Assembly: GCA_008692225.1 (NCBI GenBank) | Contig: VICG01000002.1 | Location: forward strand, 2,277,501 to 2,341,500 | Source of the DNA: Monilinia fructicola | Taxonomy: Eukaryota; Ascomycota; Leotiomycetes; Helotiales; Sclerotiniaceae | Length of the DNA stretch: 64,000 bases | Direction of reading: 5' to 3' | In this document: in pieces, positions 23,000-36,125 of the stretch | Position numbering within the stretch: the first letter of the stretch is position 1 | Layout of the letters: the number at the start of each line of letters is the position of its first letter | Translations under genes and position numbers: made by a program | The notes under the pieces: model-generated | The model's database searches: none | What the model was told of the DNA's origin: nothing | Seen by the model: only the letters and a program-made list of their open reading frames with translations

Positions 23000-23442
23000 G
23001 GCAGCGTGAATAACACTTGAATTGATGATGGCATCCTAACCTAGGATATATGCCGGGGCAGATATTCACAATTCTACTCGCATGTAATTAATGACATCGC
23101 ATGATACCGAATTAATGAGAAGAGAAAAAAATGTACCACTGCTACGCTAGTGCTACTTTACTACCTGGTATACCGACAAGGGAATCTTTAGAAGAGAACA
23201 CAAACAAGAAGATATACTAATCGCTAAAACGCTATTAAAAACCAAAATACTATCATAAACGTGAGGACTTCATCAAGAAACCCGCATGGGTATAGGTCCT
23301 GTCGCAATCCCCTTCCTTCCCAATAAAATATCCACTCCTTTCCAGCCAAGCAAGATACAAGAATTAGACCACTGTAATGTAAAACTGTCGTTCGAAACAA
23401 GAAAAAGTCCTCCCTATAAATCTAACGCTCCCGCGTCAACAA
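23000..23442. other. intergenic, convergent 3' ends
   Basis: This is the 443-bp gap between the convergent SerRS gene and the giant repeat-protein gene. I see no gene, repeat or RNA in it. Confidence 0.5.
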
Positions 23443-26400
23443 TTAAGCAACTTCTTCATATAAAACCACCGCGTTATCTTTCTGCCCCGCACTACTTGTC
23501 GACAACTCACTTTCCGTTCCCAAATGACTCCCCGTTCCTACATCTGTCTCCGTTTCGTAGTCCGATTCAGCGTCTCCATCTATACTCTCCGCGTACTGCG
23601 ATCCTTCATGCATACCTGACACTGTTGAGCCGTTGCCAGTAATGACGGTGGTACCATGACTACTTCGTCTCATTGTATGAGAATCACTTTCGTTACCCGT
23701 TTCTTCACCACCTTCATCATGGTCATCAGGTTCCCTGTTCTCCTCGTCTTCATCTTCATGTTCTTTCAGTGCCAAATTCTCCTTATTTAATTCCCCATAA
23801 TTGCGTGATTTGTTTGTTGATCCTCCCCAGCTAGTTTTGCGTGAGCTAGTACCACCTGATTGCTTGACACTGTTGCTGCGTTTGAAGTTACCGGTGGGGA
23901 TATTATTGTTGATTTGACTTAGGGAGAGAATACGTCGCTGAGCTTGGTTGGCAATAGGTCCTTTGGCTGGAGAGCGATTTTTCATCGCCATGTTGACGGC
24001 TGCTTGAGTCACAGATGGAGTTTTAGATGCGATACTCGAAGCGATAGAATTGGCAGTTGAATTGCGTTGAGTTGGAACACGCTTACGACTCATAGGATCT
24101 CGTGCGGACTTCCTATTACCCCTTGATAGCAAAAGAGCTCGAGAATGATCAATGACTCCTTCAAGGATACGTCTCTCGAGACCTTCGGCTCTTTCTTCCA
24201 TTTCCTGCAGTTCTTCACGGCGAATCCTTAAGGCGGTCTCCAAGCTAGAGACATCAGAAGCAAGCCGCATCTTTTGATGAATCAAGTCTTCTTTGTCAGT
24301 CTTAAGCTTGGTAACATATTCCTTCAAGACCTTTTCCTCCCCTTTGAGTGAAGCAATTGATGCTTCAACTTGTTCCTTCTGACCGAGACGTTTTTCAAGA
24401 GCAATGGCAGCTTCTTGGGCAGCTTGTTCTTTACTCTCATGATCATCCGCAATTCTCTGAGTTTGGGTGGTGACAAATTGGGAAACTTCTGCAGCTGTTG
24501 CCAACATTTGCTGATGAATCTTATCAAGCATCTCCAATTGTGCTACTGATTTTCCGGCTTCTTGTACATGATCGACAAGCTTATCTAGCTTCTCATGAAC
24601 TGGTGTATCATCATATTTGGGAAACTCAACAGGAGGTGGAATCTCTGGTGGAGGAGGAATATCGGCAATTTTCTCCTGTATCGCAGTTGCCGATGTTTTC
24701 GAGTGTTCATAGTGCTGGCCAACAACATTTAGAACATCCTTGATCGATTCAAGAATTTGAGGGTTGTACTCTGTTACAGTTCCTTGAACTCCTTCTACAA
24801 CACCCAAGGTCTTCGATATTTGTTCACGTGTGAGTTGGTGCTCGACCTTCGAATCGGCGTGTATTTCCTCAGCTCTGGCGAAGGTTTCGTCGACACGGTT
24901 GAAGACGGTCTTTGCAGCTTCATCCATCTTCTCTGCAGAATCTGCCACAGCAGTTGATAGAGTGTCAAGTAGACCCTTCACATCCTCCGCGACTTGCTTC
25001 GTGCTCAAAATATTAGCCTCGACTTCCGTAGTTTTCTCCACACCAGCCGTAGCCCTTTCTTCTAAGAAGCTCTGGAGTTCATCGTACTTGGTTATAACTT
25101 CACTAAACTTCTCTTCGAATTGCGCGTCAAGTTTGTCCCAGGTCTGCTGAAACTTCTCGTCCGTGTCGAGCTTGGATCCAACCATGCCAGCATTGGTCTT
25201 CTCAAACTCTTCAGTCATAGCATGGAACATTGTCTGTAAATCATCGGAGATGGTACCATTTTTGTTGATAGTTTGCCCGAGACCTTCGAGAAATGTGCGC
25301 ACAGTCTCGACATTGGTGGTACCTTCGTCGAGCTTTTCTTTGACTGCATCCCTGAACTCCATAAGAAAAGATTTGACTTCAGTGACACGTTCGCTAACAC
25401 CAACAATTTCGGCCTGGCGGTCCTCGAAAGCTTTGGCATTCGTCTCTGCATGTGCCTCAATTCGGCCTGCAGTTTCCTTGACCAAGGTGCCTAAAGTGTT
25501 GACTTCATCCTTTGTGGCTAGAGCAACAAATTCTGGCAAAACGGTTTGCTCAATAGCAGTCTTGATGTCGAGGCATACAGATTCAACAGCTTCAACATCC
25601 GTCTTGGTAACTTTGTCGAGACTCTTGAATTCGGTATCAACCTGCTCCTTTATCTCTGCAAGACCAACCATAACCTCGCGAACTACAGTTTCAAGTGAGC
25701 TGATATCATCTTTCTTTGAAACGTCCTCGAGATGTTCAGACAATGAGTTAAGGTTGTCTCGGGTCTCAATGACTAGAGTACCCATGGTTTCCATGTCCTC
25801 CTTCTTAGCAGATTGTTCAGGGTCAATTTCATCAAGCTTAGCTTTAGTGTTGTGTAGCAAGATCTCAATGGCATCAAGGTCTTCTTTCTTGATTCTATCT
25901 TCATCGGGAATAGCCTCTCGTGAAACAACTTCATCCACCTTGCTTTGAACATTCCGGAGAATTTCTTCGACGGCGGCCAAATCTTCTTTGGTTACAGAGC
26001 CAGGAGCCAGTTGTGGTGCTGGCGGTTCCATGGACTCGATTGCCGCTACTTTTATGCCAAGCTGAGTGATGAGCATCTCAAGCTTCTCGATGTCATGACT
26101 GGATTTATTGTCGGCAAGTGGGACAATAGCACGATCAGAAATCTCTGCGACGGCTTGCTCGGCCTTTTGAGCCTCTTTTAGAACGTCAAGATCAGCTCGA
26201 ACATTTTCTAGGCCTTTCTTGAGCGTATCGAGGATTTCGTGATTGACAGTCATATCAATAGGCTTGTTGGCAACCTTTTCGACCTCCGCCTTGAGAAGGG
26301 CGAAACCATCTTGCAGCGCGTCAATGATTTTACTATTTCCTGGCGTACCATCCTCATCGTCTTCTCGTGATCGCGAGACCTCCATACCAGTCTTGAGGCC

Positions 26401-29400
26401 ATCAAAACCCTCTTTTAGTGCATCAAGAATCTCATCCTTGTCATCGCTTGCTCCTGATCGAACCAATGCTGATGCTATTGAGCCTCTAAGATGCTCAAGC
26501 TCTCCGTGCACTTTCTCAAACTCACCGGTTGAGCTCTTTGAGACGAGTTCCTCCACCTCGGAACGGAGAGTAGCGAAGTTATCCCGCATGTTCTCAAGAA
26601 TCTCATCTTTGCCTGTGACGTCTGAGGCTCGATCAACGTAAGCCTTAATATCAGAGCGAATTTTCTCAAATCCATCTTTAGTTGCATCAAGTAGTTTCTC
26701 GGAATCTTGACCGTGTGCAGCTACGCTTTGTTTAGCTTCATCCGAAACTATCTTGAATTCGGCTCGCATGGAATCCATAATCTCATGTATGCGTTCGGAG
26801 ACTTGAGCTGTGAATTTTTCAACAGAATGTGGCGAGCTTTCTAATCCTGCTTTTACAGCTTCAAAAACCTCATCCCGAGTGACATTTCCAACAACTTCTC
26901 TGCTTAATTCGGTGGATGCCTTGGCAGCGACAAAATCAAAGTTTTCAAGACCTTCTTTGACTGCTTCGAGTATATCTTCACGGTCAACCTTGACATCGTT
27001 TTCTCGAGTGAGTGCCGAATCAAATGTTTGCAGTCCCTCCTTTACTGCATCTAAGACATCATCACGGCTGACGCCAACGGGAATATCAAGCGTAAGAGCG
27101 TTGCTGAATGTTTCGAAACCTTCCTTGACAGCGTCAAATACGTCTCCTTTACTAGCATTTGCTTCTCTGACACTGACAATGGCGGAGTTGAATGTCTGAA
27201 GGCCATCTGTGACGGCTTCGACGACATCTTCACGTGTGACGGTTGGTGGAAATCGTTGGGATTGTAGACCAACTCGTACGGCCTCAAAAACATCTGCTTT
27301 AGTGCATGTTGGGGTCACACCTCTTGTTAATGCTGAATCAAAGGTTTGAAGACCATCTTTCACAGCATCAAGTATATCTTCACGGGTAAAACTAGCCCCT
27401 TTAACTGCTTCGAGGATATCATCTCGAGTGATGCTTCCTCCAATGTCGTGGATCTCGAACCCACTCTTCACGGCATCGAAAACATCATCACGAGTGATAG
27501 TATCCGCATCCTCTTGTTTGGAGATTAGATCTTTTGATTGAAGGCCTTCCTTAATTGCTTGAATCACTTCATCGCGAGTAATGCTAGATGTCTGAGCATT
27601 GAGCCCTTCTTTTACAGCTCCAAGAAGATCATCCCTTGTAACGGTTGGAGAGGCCTCTTTGGTTAATGCAGAATTAAACGAGGTAAGTACCTCTTGAACA
27701 GCGTCGACAACTTGATCGCGAGTAAGTCCGACTTCAGTATGATGGCTTTGGAGGTTTTCTTTAATGACTTCATGGACGTCATTCCGAGTAACGCTGCCGC
27801 CAGATTCGTGTGATGCAAGGCCAACTCTGATAGCTTCGAAGACTTCATCACGTGTTGCAGCACCCCCAGCATTTTTGGTCAAAGCCGAGTTGAATCCTTC
27901 TAGAACTTCTTTTACAGCATCGACAACATCATCACGAGTGATGCCTTGGCTTGGCCCCTGGGTTATGGAAGACCCATGGAATTTGGTCATAACTTCCTGC
28001 ATTGCATCGACAATTTCCGCTCGAGTTGCACCAGTTTCGGCATTCCCACGTGTAAGAGCGGAATCGAAAGTGGTTAAGACATCCTTGACGGCATCCACCA
28101 CATCATTCCGTGTAAGATTTCCGCTCCCACCAACATCCCTAGTTAATGCAGAATCGAAGGTACGAAGACCCTCCTTTACAGCGTCAAAGATGTCGTCGCG
28201 GTTGATTCCGGTATTGCTGCGAACCTCACGTGTCAAAGCGGAATCAAATGTCTGTAAGCCATCTTTAACAGCTTCGAAAACATCTTCCCGAGAAATTCCC
28301 GTTTCTTTCTCCTCGGGATCGGAAGCCGGTATTAATGCACCGAAATTGAAATTGTGCAGACTTTCTTTCACGGCATCAAAAACGTCTCCTCGGCTAATAC
28401 TGTCTCCTATCTCTCTGCTCAAGGTTGGGAACTCGAAACTTTCAAGGCCTGCTCTCACAGCTTCAAACATGTCGTCACGAGTAATGGTTTGCTCATTATG
28501 ATGTGGATGAACATTGCTAGAGAAGTCAAATGTATGTAGGCTTTCGGTAACTGCACCTACCACATCATCTCGGGTGACACCTCCGTCAACTTCACGGTTC
28601 TGATTAGCAATTCCGAAAGTTTGCAGTCCTTCCCTGATAGCAGTCACCACATCATCTCGTGTGATTCCTTCATTATCACGATTCAGGGAGGCAAAGTCGA
28701 ATTCTTTGAGACCGTCCCTAACTGCTTGAATCATTTCAGTTTGTGAAAATCCTTGGAGAAGCTCTGGAGTGAGTGCTGTTGGGTTTACAGAAAAGTCGAA
28801 GGTTCTTAGGCTTTCGGTAACAGCATCAAGCATTTCATCTCTAGTGACTTCAGGATCGCGGGGCTCTGGCATCGGTGCGGCAGGAAACTCAAACTCCTCA
28901 AGACACTCACGAACTGCATCGAGAATTTCGTCCCGAGAAAGAGATCCATTGTCAACCGGCGGTGGGGTGAAGTGCTTCAATCCCTCAACCACTGCAGCGA
29001 AAACCTCGTCCCTGGTTGCTCCTGGTTCGTTTTGAGGGGCAAACTCCTGAATACCCTCCTTCAAGCATGCTAAGAGCTCTTCTCTCTCGAGACCAAAATG
29101 TTGCAACTCGATATCGGGTTTGTAGTTTTCCCATGCTTCCCTAACTGCGTCAATTATGTCTTCCTTTGATTCAGATTTTTCGGTTACTGCAGCGAGTACC
29201 ACGTTGTAAACTTCTTTATAGTCAATCTTTTGCGTGGCAGCAGAGGCGGAATTTTGTCGACGACTTTCACGAATTAGTTGGTTCATATGCTCCTTCAGTT
29301 CTTCCAGCCCGTTCTGAACAACACTAGTCACGTCGGCACCATTGGAAGCTCCATCCTTGCTGGCCTGATCTAATTTTCTACCAATCTCTCGTCCCATACC

Positions 29401-31097
29401 CAAAACCTCGCCACGAAGCTCTCGAACCAGCGCTTTGACTTCGGCTGTAAGCCCGCCTCCTTGAGCGACGCTATCTTTCACACTCCGTATAACTTGGATA
29501 ACATCATCGCCTAATAGTTCACCTGATCGATGAGGTCCCTGCGATTTGCGTCTCTCTCTTTCTGCTCCAGTGGCAACGAGTGCCTCTAATCTCTGCGCGA
29601 CAGAAGGGGGCCTGTCAAAATCTAATTCCAGTCTTGGCGGATCCTCTTCGAAGCTGTATTTACGTCCTCTGACCTCCCCTCCACGATTATTGTTGTGATG
29701 AGCAATAAGAGATTGAGAGATCTCAGTATTTTTCTTGATAAATTCCACCAACTCCTCTAGCTTTTTGGCTGTCGACATCCCTTCACGGCCAAGTTGCGCA
29801 GCAATTTCCGTAAGTCGAGATATTAAGAGTTCCTGCCCTTCTTTGGTGCCCATCTCCCGAAGGATTTTTTCGAGTAGAGCTACACTAGCAGCATGCGCAG
29901 CAGCATCACCAGTATGTTCTCTAGCCGACGGAGTTGATAACAGCGTTTCTCGATCCAATGAAGCGGCGAAGCTGTTTGGGCTAGGGATCCGAGGAAGGGA
30001 AAATCCTTTTGAATTCCTCGACGAGGATGGTGAGGTACGACCCTTACTCTCCGCAAAAAGGTTGTTGCCTCCGTACAGTGTACGGTCAGAACCAGCGTCA
30101 GACAGGCCAGTCACCAATTCCCGCAGACTCTTTCGTATATCTTCATCCCTGGCATTTGTAGCTTCTTTAAGGCTGACTAAATCTGTAGCATTATCTTTAC
30201 TTCTCCTACTCAATTGCGCCATTTCTCTTTGCAGACTTGTACATATACTTGTCAGGCTGAGGATCTGATTTGAAATAGCATCGAATGTTTGAGGTGTTCG
30301 TGGAGCAGTAGAACCATTGGTAACATTGGCAAGAGGTGGATCTGTCTCTTTGGTTGACATACTATGAAGAGCCTGCATAGTGGCCGATTGGGGAGGAGTA
30401 TTTTCGCCAAACATACTGTGAGGTGGTCGCCTCAATGAAGGTCTTACATGCATTGAGTTTCGTCTTTCCTGGGGCGATTCTGGTTGATTCCTCGTGGGTG
30501 TGATGGCTCGGGCAGAGTCCCTGTCTGACATCCGATCGGAAAACTTCTCTGATGACTCCAGCGCGAAATCCTTACTGGCGTGTGGTGTGACAGGTCTTGT
30601 TGACGACTTTTCAGGAGCTTTGATTGGACCGAAAGTTCCACTTTCGATGAAACTACTCAAGTCTCTCACATTGCCATTTTGCAGAGATTGCATTCGTTTA
30701 TGTCCAGGAGCAGTACCTTTGATCAGTAAACGTTCAGGAGATGGTTCTGTGAAGCGTTTTGGAAGTGGTATGTTCATGGTATAGGTATTGTCTCGCGCCC
30801 TCTCAGTGAGTGCAGCATGTGCGGACTTGATAGCTGCTGATGTCCCGCGCGAGGAGACACTTGGCGAGGATGGATTCATGGGAAGTGGAGGAGGTGCACG
30901 CTCTGGATCAGAACTATCCCACCTGTAAATGATATTTGGTCAGAGAGTCGCGTCTAGGTTTAGAAAAGATAAATGAAAGCTTACATTGGAACAATTGCTC
31001 GTGAACAATCTATCGAAGATATAGATTGAGCAGAGTTTCTATGTACAAGAGCAAGTCTATCGCCATCGCGAGAGGCCTCTCTTTCTGATGAAGGCAT
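23443..31097 (-). CDS. giant (2,530 aa) repeat and coiled-coil protein, function unknown
   Basis: Two exons (30985-31097 and 23443-30922, 62-nt intron with donor GTAAGC) give 2,530 residues; the second exon is open for 7.5 kb. The N-terminus contains IVPMWDSSDPERAPPPLP, then about 550 disordered Ser/Pro/Arg-rich residues. From about residue 610 to 1400 come some 29 copies of a 22-35 residue unit with the core TRDDVFDAVKEGLQTF, several continuing DSALTR. Residues about 1400-2200 are long charged helices with a second, looser repeat (KKEDLDAIE and similar), predicted coiled coil. The C-terminal 300 residues are basic and Ser-rich, ending in an acidic Glu/Asp stretch. There is no signal peptide or membrane segment, so it is probably a cytoplasmic scaffold or tether. 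Fungal relatives are often labelled chromosome-segregation ATPase-like because of the coiled coil, but no ATPase motif is visible here. It is divergent from the eL27 gene. Confidence 0.85.
26830..29250 (-). repeat. coding tandem-repeat region, about 29 degenerate units
   Basis: Within the giant gene, units of about 66-105 bp repeat with a conserved protein core ([TS]R[DE]D[VI]-x-[DE]AV[KR]-x-GL). Unit length varies because the linkers differ. The copies are well diverged at DNA level, so the array is old and held by protein selection. Confidence 0.9.
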
Positions 31098-31852
31098 TGT
31101 GGAGGACTTCTCCCCGGAATGTGTTTATGTGGAATGTTGATATGTGGAGAAGACCCAGAGTACGTTTGGAGAGGTTGAGAAGTTGAGAACTTCGATATCA
31201 AGGGCCAATATGAGGAAGGTTTGATTGATGCGAAAAGTATGGGAACCAAGTCCAGATTATGCAAAAGCCAAGCAGATTATGATTGTATTAATTGTAATTG
31301 TCAAATATCATTGGGGGTATTGAGCATTGAGCATTGAGTAATGGGGAATCTGGAATCGTTTGCATTAGAAGTTTGAGAGTTCCATATAAAAAGTAGACGG
31401 CGGTCAAGGTATTTGTTTACTTTTCTGAAATGGCTGGGGACGCGGCGGGGCAACGGTTCATCATACTAATCAACCTTGGAACCTTGGAACCTTGGAATTG
31501 TGGAACCGAAGCAAAAAAAGCAAGCACAGACGATTTTGATAGGATAAAAAAGTTTAACGCCCAGTTCAATTGGATGGGATGGAAAGTTTCGTCGGAATTA
31601 CTCGTACCTAATCGATTTTGATGCTTCCAGCCACACTTCTTTTTCCTCAGCCACGCCCATTCTATCTTACTTAGTAATCTAGTACAGTACTTGCCCACGG
31701 TACCTACCTAGGTACTTTATTAGCACCACCATCACGTGTTCAATAAGCGAGGGCTTTCGCGCACAGCAGTGAGATTTTTTGGAAAAGGAAATCTGAATAA
31801 CCTCTAATCAACGACTACACGACAAACCCTTCGACAACTAACGACAGTCGAG
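31098..31852. promoter_or_regulatory. divergent promoter region, giant repeat protein/eL27
   Basis: The 755-bp gap holds both promoters. It contains the palindromic TACCTACCTAGGTA element at 31700-31715 and, near 31470-31500, a short triple repeat of CTTGGAAC. A C/T-rich, A-rich leader (ACGACAAACCCTTCGACAAC) precedes the eL27 start, as is usual for fungal ribosomal protein genes. Confidence 0.45.
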
Positions 31853-32530
31853 ATGAAGTGTATGTTTATCCCGGAGCTATCGATCGCGAAGATGTGAAGG
31901 GTGTGAAGATTCTAATTTGTTCAATTTATAGTCCTCAAGACCGGCCGTGTTGCCATCATCACCAGAGGCAGATATGCAGGAAAGAAGGTAAATTTTCACC
32001 CGTACCACCCATGACGAATACACGAACGCAATCGAGCAATTGAATGATCGAAAACTACGGCGGCGGACAGGTTTTTCGAAATTGGAGTTGTGAGGAATAT
32101 ATACTGATGGAGGAGTAATTACAGGTCGTGATCATCCAACCCCAGGATGCCGGCAACAAGTCCCACCCATACCCTCACGCATTGGTCGCCGGTATTGAGC
32201 GTTACCCATCCCAAATCACCCGCCGCATGTCCAAGGCCAAGCAAACCAAGCGCAGCAAGGTCAAGCCATTCATCAAGGTCATCAACTACAACCACTTGAT
32301 GCCAACACGTTACACTCTTGAGTTGGAGGGATTGAAGGGAGTTGTTTCTGCAGACACATTCAAGGAGGTTTCTCAACGTGAGGAGGCAAAGAAGACCGTC
32401 AAGAAGGCATTGGAGGAGAGATACACATCAGGAAAGAACAGATGGTTCTTCACTCCTCTCAGTATGTTATTTTCTGGAATTTTGGTGGAAGAAAAGACTA
32501 GCAAGACTAACAATCATTTCTAGGATTTTG
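31853..32530 (+). CDS. RPL27: 60S ribosomal protein eL27
   Basis: eL27 is a structural protein of the large cytosolic ribosomal subunit. Four exons, 31853-31859, 31932-31987, 32125-32461 and 32523-32530, with clean GT-AG introns of 72, 137 and 61 nt, join into 135 residues, the usual length. The product begins [20 protein letters not shown] and includes the family segments [31 protein letters not shown] and the C-terminal WFFTPLRF. The first exon is only 7 nt and the last only 8 nt including the stop, so simple ORF calling misses both ends. Three introns in a short ribosomal protein gene is common in filamentous ascomycetes. Confidence 0.97.
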
Positions 32531-34500
32531 AACAATTCTTCTGCGTCATGGGGTCGGAATGGGGTTTATTTACATGGTCTAGTCGCATCATGAGCTAGGA
32601 ATTAAGCATCTCCATGAAAATGTTATGAAGTTTGCTTTTCCACGCTGCAACGTGAATAAAATGTACATTTTGACAAAATTCCAGTTGCCGATCATGAGAA
32701 TATATGGAGAGTGTTTGGTTGATCGTGATGTGATTCTGGAAAGGTGCGATTATATCGACAAGTATCAGGAGGCATGATTCGACAATATTACACGGGAATA
32801 CAGAAATCAAGACAGCTGTAGAGAGCAGAATTAGAGGAGTTCACGTCAATATCCTAATGATTCCGATGAATTTCAGTCCCCCTTTTCAGGATTCCCCCTT
32901 CGATCTCCAATTTACTCTCCTTACTATCCGAGGTGAGTATTCGGATAGTTCTGAGTGTTGAGAAGCATTTTGAAGTTTTGATTTGCGGGTTCTCAATATA
33001 ATCACTTGTGGGAATTGTTTTATAATCCACATTCTTTGATTTTGATTTCAATGTATTCCGGACCCTTTCTAGATTATCAGCGTCTAGCGCATCACACGGA
33101 AGGTTCATGTCTTCATTGAAAGTTATTCATTGCCTTTGGTGAAATGAAATTTCTTCTAGGTAATTTACACCGACAGATTGGCTGCAGCTACTCAATCCTC
33201 ATGTTGTTGAAAGTCTATGTAAGCCACTCAATCCAAAGGAGCCTCAATGAAGACTCAATTACGAAATTCAATATAGTCGTAGAAAAGCTACCTTGAAATT
33301 CAACATTCTAATTATGCGGTCGTATGTTACTATCTATATCCAATGATTCAATCGTACCACCCGGCCAAGTCTGGTTGTTATGAAATGAGCTTATCCATAT
33401 CACTTCTTTCTCATGATTCAGTATCTTGTCATTGCCCATGCCCATATTCATATCATATGCACCATTTCAGAACAGGAAACAATGGGAAGCAAATCCCGCC
33501 ATCACCTCGGCATTTGTATATTCCCCAAATACAGTCAAATGAAGATTGTTTTTATATTTTCAAGTTTCTTCTGCATTTTCACATAAAATGATCTATCATC
33601 AGATCTTCTTCAATGACTCCATCTTCCTCCAAGAAGCTTCACCACACCTCATAGATGGTCCAGCACATCATGATAATTGGCAATACATCCATCATCGTAG
33701 TATCAATCCCTCACCAACGCATTCATTGCCTTCTCCTTATCTTTAAGGTGACACCTCTCCTCAGACATAGATTGGGAATTTATCTGCCTGGCAATCATCA
33801 TCACATCTCAGCGCCATCTTGTCTCCTCACCACAGCACACCATGCCCACAGATTTTGCACGGCATTGCTTCTCTTCAATATACAAATCTCTCCACACAGC
33901 ACCTAGTGATGGTAACGAAACTCTGGGCAAAGCGTTCGGAGCATTATTAGTTCTTTGACCTCTTTCTGTGAAGGCAGAGTTGCCAACGTTACGTCGTCAA
34001 CACCTTTAAGATATCAAATCTTCATCTCCGAGGATACGCACTATTATATAGCATCCCTTATAAGTTTGATTTTGCTTCGTGGTGTTTCTGTGCCTGTTTG
34101 TTTACACTATCTGGTATCTATATATTCCCGCGTGCAGTTTCCTCCAGGCTTAACCTCACGGAGATTGATCGAATGTATGGCATACGGCAGGGAGGAGGGC
34201 CGACATCAACCAAGAAACGTGTTTTCTGGTTTTGTCGCATCTTTTTGTATTATATCCCATACATACCTTGACGATCTTGATTCTAGTCGCGATAGTTGTA
34301 CGTCTTGAGGTTCATATCTTTCGGAGATATGTAATGTAGATAAGCAGGACGACTCCTGCAGTCAAGCGACGAGACGCATTACAAAAAGTTTTGTTACGTA
34401 CCAACCTACCTACCCAGACATTGTACTTGGCCTCTTGAAGCTACAGTGAATCTAAAGAAACGATGAGCAAGAAAATAAGATTAAGATTGACCTGCTTTGG
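32531..34500. other. 2-kb intergenic region, no convincing gene
   Basis: AT-rich DNA with short chance frames. An 84-codon minus-strand frame at 32854-33108 has a plausible composition but no family signature and no splice context. Nothing else is supported. Confidence 0.5.
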
Positions 34501-34572
34501 GGCTCTCCAGCCAATAGAACGAGCTCTGCGCACTTTTGTTGCATGTCTCCAAATCGGGGAGCTGGAGATTCT

Positions 34573-34614
34573 CATCAACTTGCAGCATCATCATCTTTGT
34601 GCTGCAAGTTGATG
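34573..34614 (+). ncRNA. perfect 15-bp hairpin, possible small structured RNA
   Basis: The arms CATCAACTTGCAGCA (34573-34587) and TGCTGCAAGTTGATG (34600-34614) are exact inverse complements around a 12-nt loop. The hairpin starts 12 bp after the first core of the array. There is no T run after it, so it is not an obvious polymerase III terminator. Whether it is transcribed is unknown; it may simply be a DNA inverted repeat. Confidence 0.4.
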
Positions 34615-35910
34615 TGTTCACAGGTCCACGGGTAGTTATGCAAACCTAAGTTGGATAGATAGATGGATGGATGAATTATGAAAAGAGGATTTTCAATATC
34701 AAATCATAGATCTATCTCTTTTATTATTATCATTTGTAAAATGAAGAGAAGTCTCCACCCAATCAGATCAACTTGGAGAAGTTTTTGTTGCACATCTTCA
34801 AATCGGGGAGTTGAATATCTGGTGCATATTGAGTAGTTCATCACAAGTTTTACTACCACCTGGGCATTACCTACTACTACTAATAAAGTATTCTTTCTCA
34901 GTATTCCAACTATATGTAACCCAATCACAAGATGCAAAAGTTAACCTTGGAAATTAGAAGAGAAGAAAAAGAAGAGAAGATACTAAATGTCAAATCATCC
35001 CATCTCACCTTTCTCATCACATTCAGCCAATCATCCAGCCGCCAAACCCTTCTGTTGCACATCTTAAAATCGGGGAGCAGAATATCTTCAGTTTTCAAGC
35101 ACTTTGATTACTTAAGCATTAAAATTATAGAAGCCTTGAGATTGAAGATAATCAAACGTGTAAAATTACAAATAAATACAACACCATCTCATGATTCCCA
35201 TCCCATCTCATCCTCCTCCACATATCCAACCAATAACGCAAACCCCAAACCCTTCTGTTGCACATCTTAAAATCGGGGAGCTCAATATCTTCAGCTTTCA
35301 AGCACTCTGATTACCTAAACATTGAAATTACAGAAGCCCAGAAATTAAAGGCAATCAAACTTGTCCTGCCTCTGAAATATTGAGCCAGTAAGAAGGGGTT
35401 GGGAATCTTTTGTTGCATGTCTGAAAATCGGGGACTGAATTTCTCTTTGGTTTTATGCTGGAGAGATGGATGCCCAGGTGATACTTGATCTTTTTTTGTG
35501 TGGCTGCCTGATTAAGTAGGTAGTTAGAGGCCGGGGGAGGAAATAGCCTCAGGTAGGGAAGGAATGAGGTGCCTGGAAGTTTTGTTGCATGTCTAAAAAT
35601 CGGGGACTCTGCTTTCCCTCCATTTTGTGCTAATGAAGATGGGTGGGTGACTTTGGATTCTGATCTTTTTTGTGTGGCTAGTTGCCTGTTTATTTCGGTA
35701 GCTAGCTGGAGGTAGGAGGTACGGGAGGAAGGAGGCGTCTAGACCAATCAGATGGGCTTGGAAGTTTTGTTGCACATCTTCAAATCGGGGATGTTGATTA
35801 TGTTGTTCTTTCATTTGGAGTTGATGAAGGAAGCAATGAAGGATGCGCTGAAGGGCCAAGAATGAAGAGTGATTTCTAATTTGCACTTTATTTTGGATGG
35901 CGGTCATTTT

Positions 35911-35986
35911 GGAGGTAGGTAGGTAGGTAAGTACCTAGGTAGGTAAGTCCACGGGTACCTAGGTAGGTCCATGGGTAGGTAAGTAT
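35911..35986 (+). repeat. degenerate GGTA tetranucleotide repeat
   Basis: About 75 bp of GGTA/GGTAAGT units include two copies of TACCTAGGTA. The block interrupts the bipartite-element array between copies 7 and 8. Confidence 0.85.
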
Positions 35987-36088
35987 TTGAACCACTAGAG
36001 TGGATTTGGAAATGTTCTGGTTCTATATCTGTAAATTGGATTAGAGAGATTGTATCTTCATGATTGTGTTGGGTGAAGTAAAGGAGGA

Positions 36089-36125
36089 AAGGTGAAGGGT
36101 GAAGGGTGAAGGGTGAAAGATGAAG
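36089..36125 (+). repeat. (GGTGAAG)n heptanucleotide repeat
   Basis: About five near-perfect 7-bp units lie inside the array region, just after its degenerate copy. Confidence 0.85.

Noticed and set aside
25163..28501. Plus-strand frames of 245-261 codons opposite the giant repeat gene
   Set aside because: They are antisense shadows of a repetitive coding sequence. The Ser/Thr-rich translations mirror the minus-strand repeat and carry no independent signature.
34704..35907. Minus-strand frames containing PRFEDVQQ in the element array, suggesting a coding repeat
   Set aside because: Several copies have a stop within the core (TTT TAA or TTT TGA), and core-to-CCAAT distances of 20-23 bp break any shared frame. 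A DNA or RNA element fits better.
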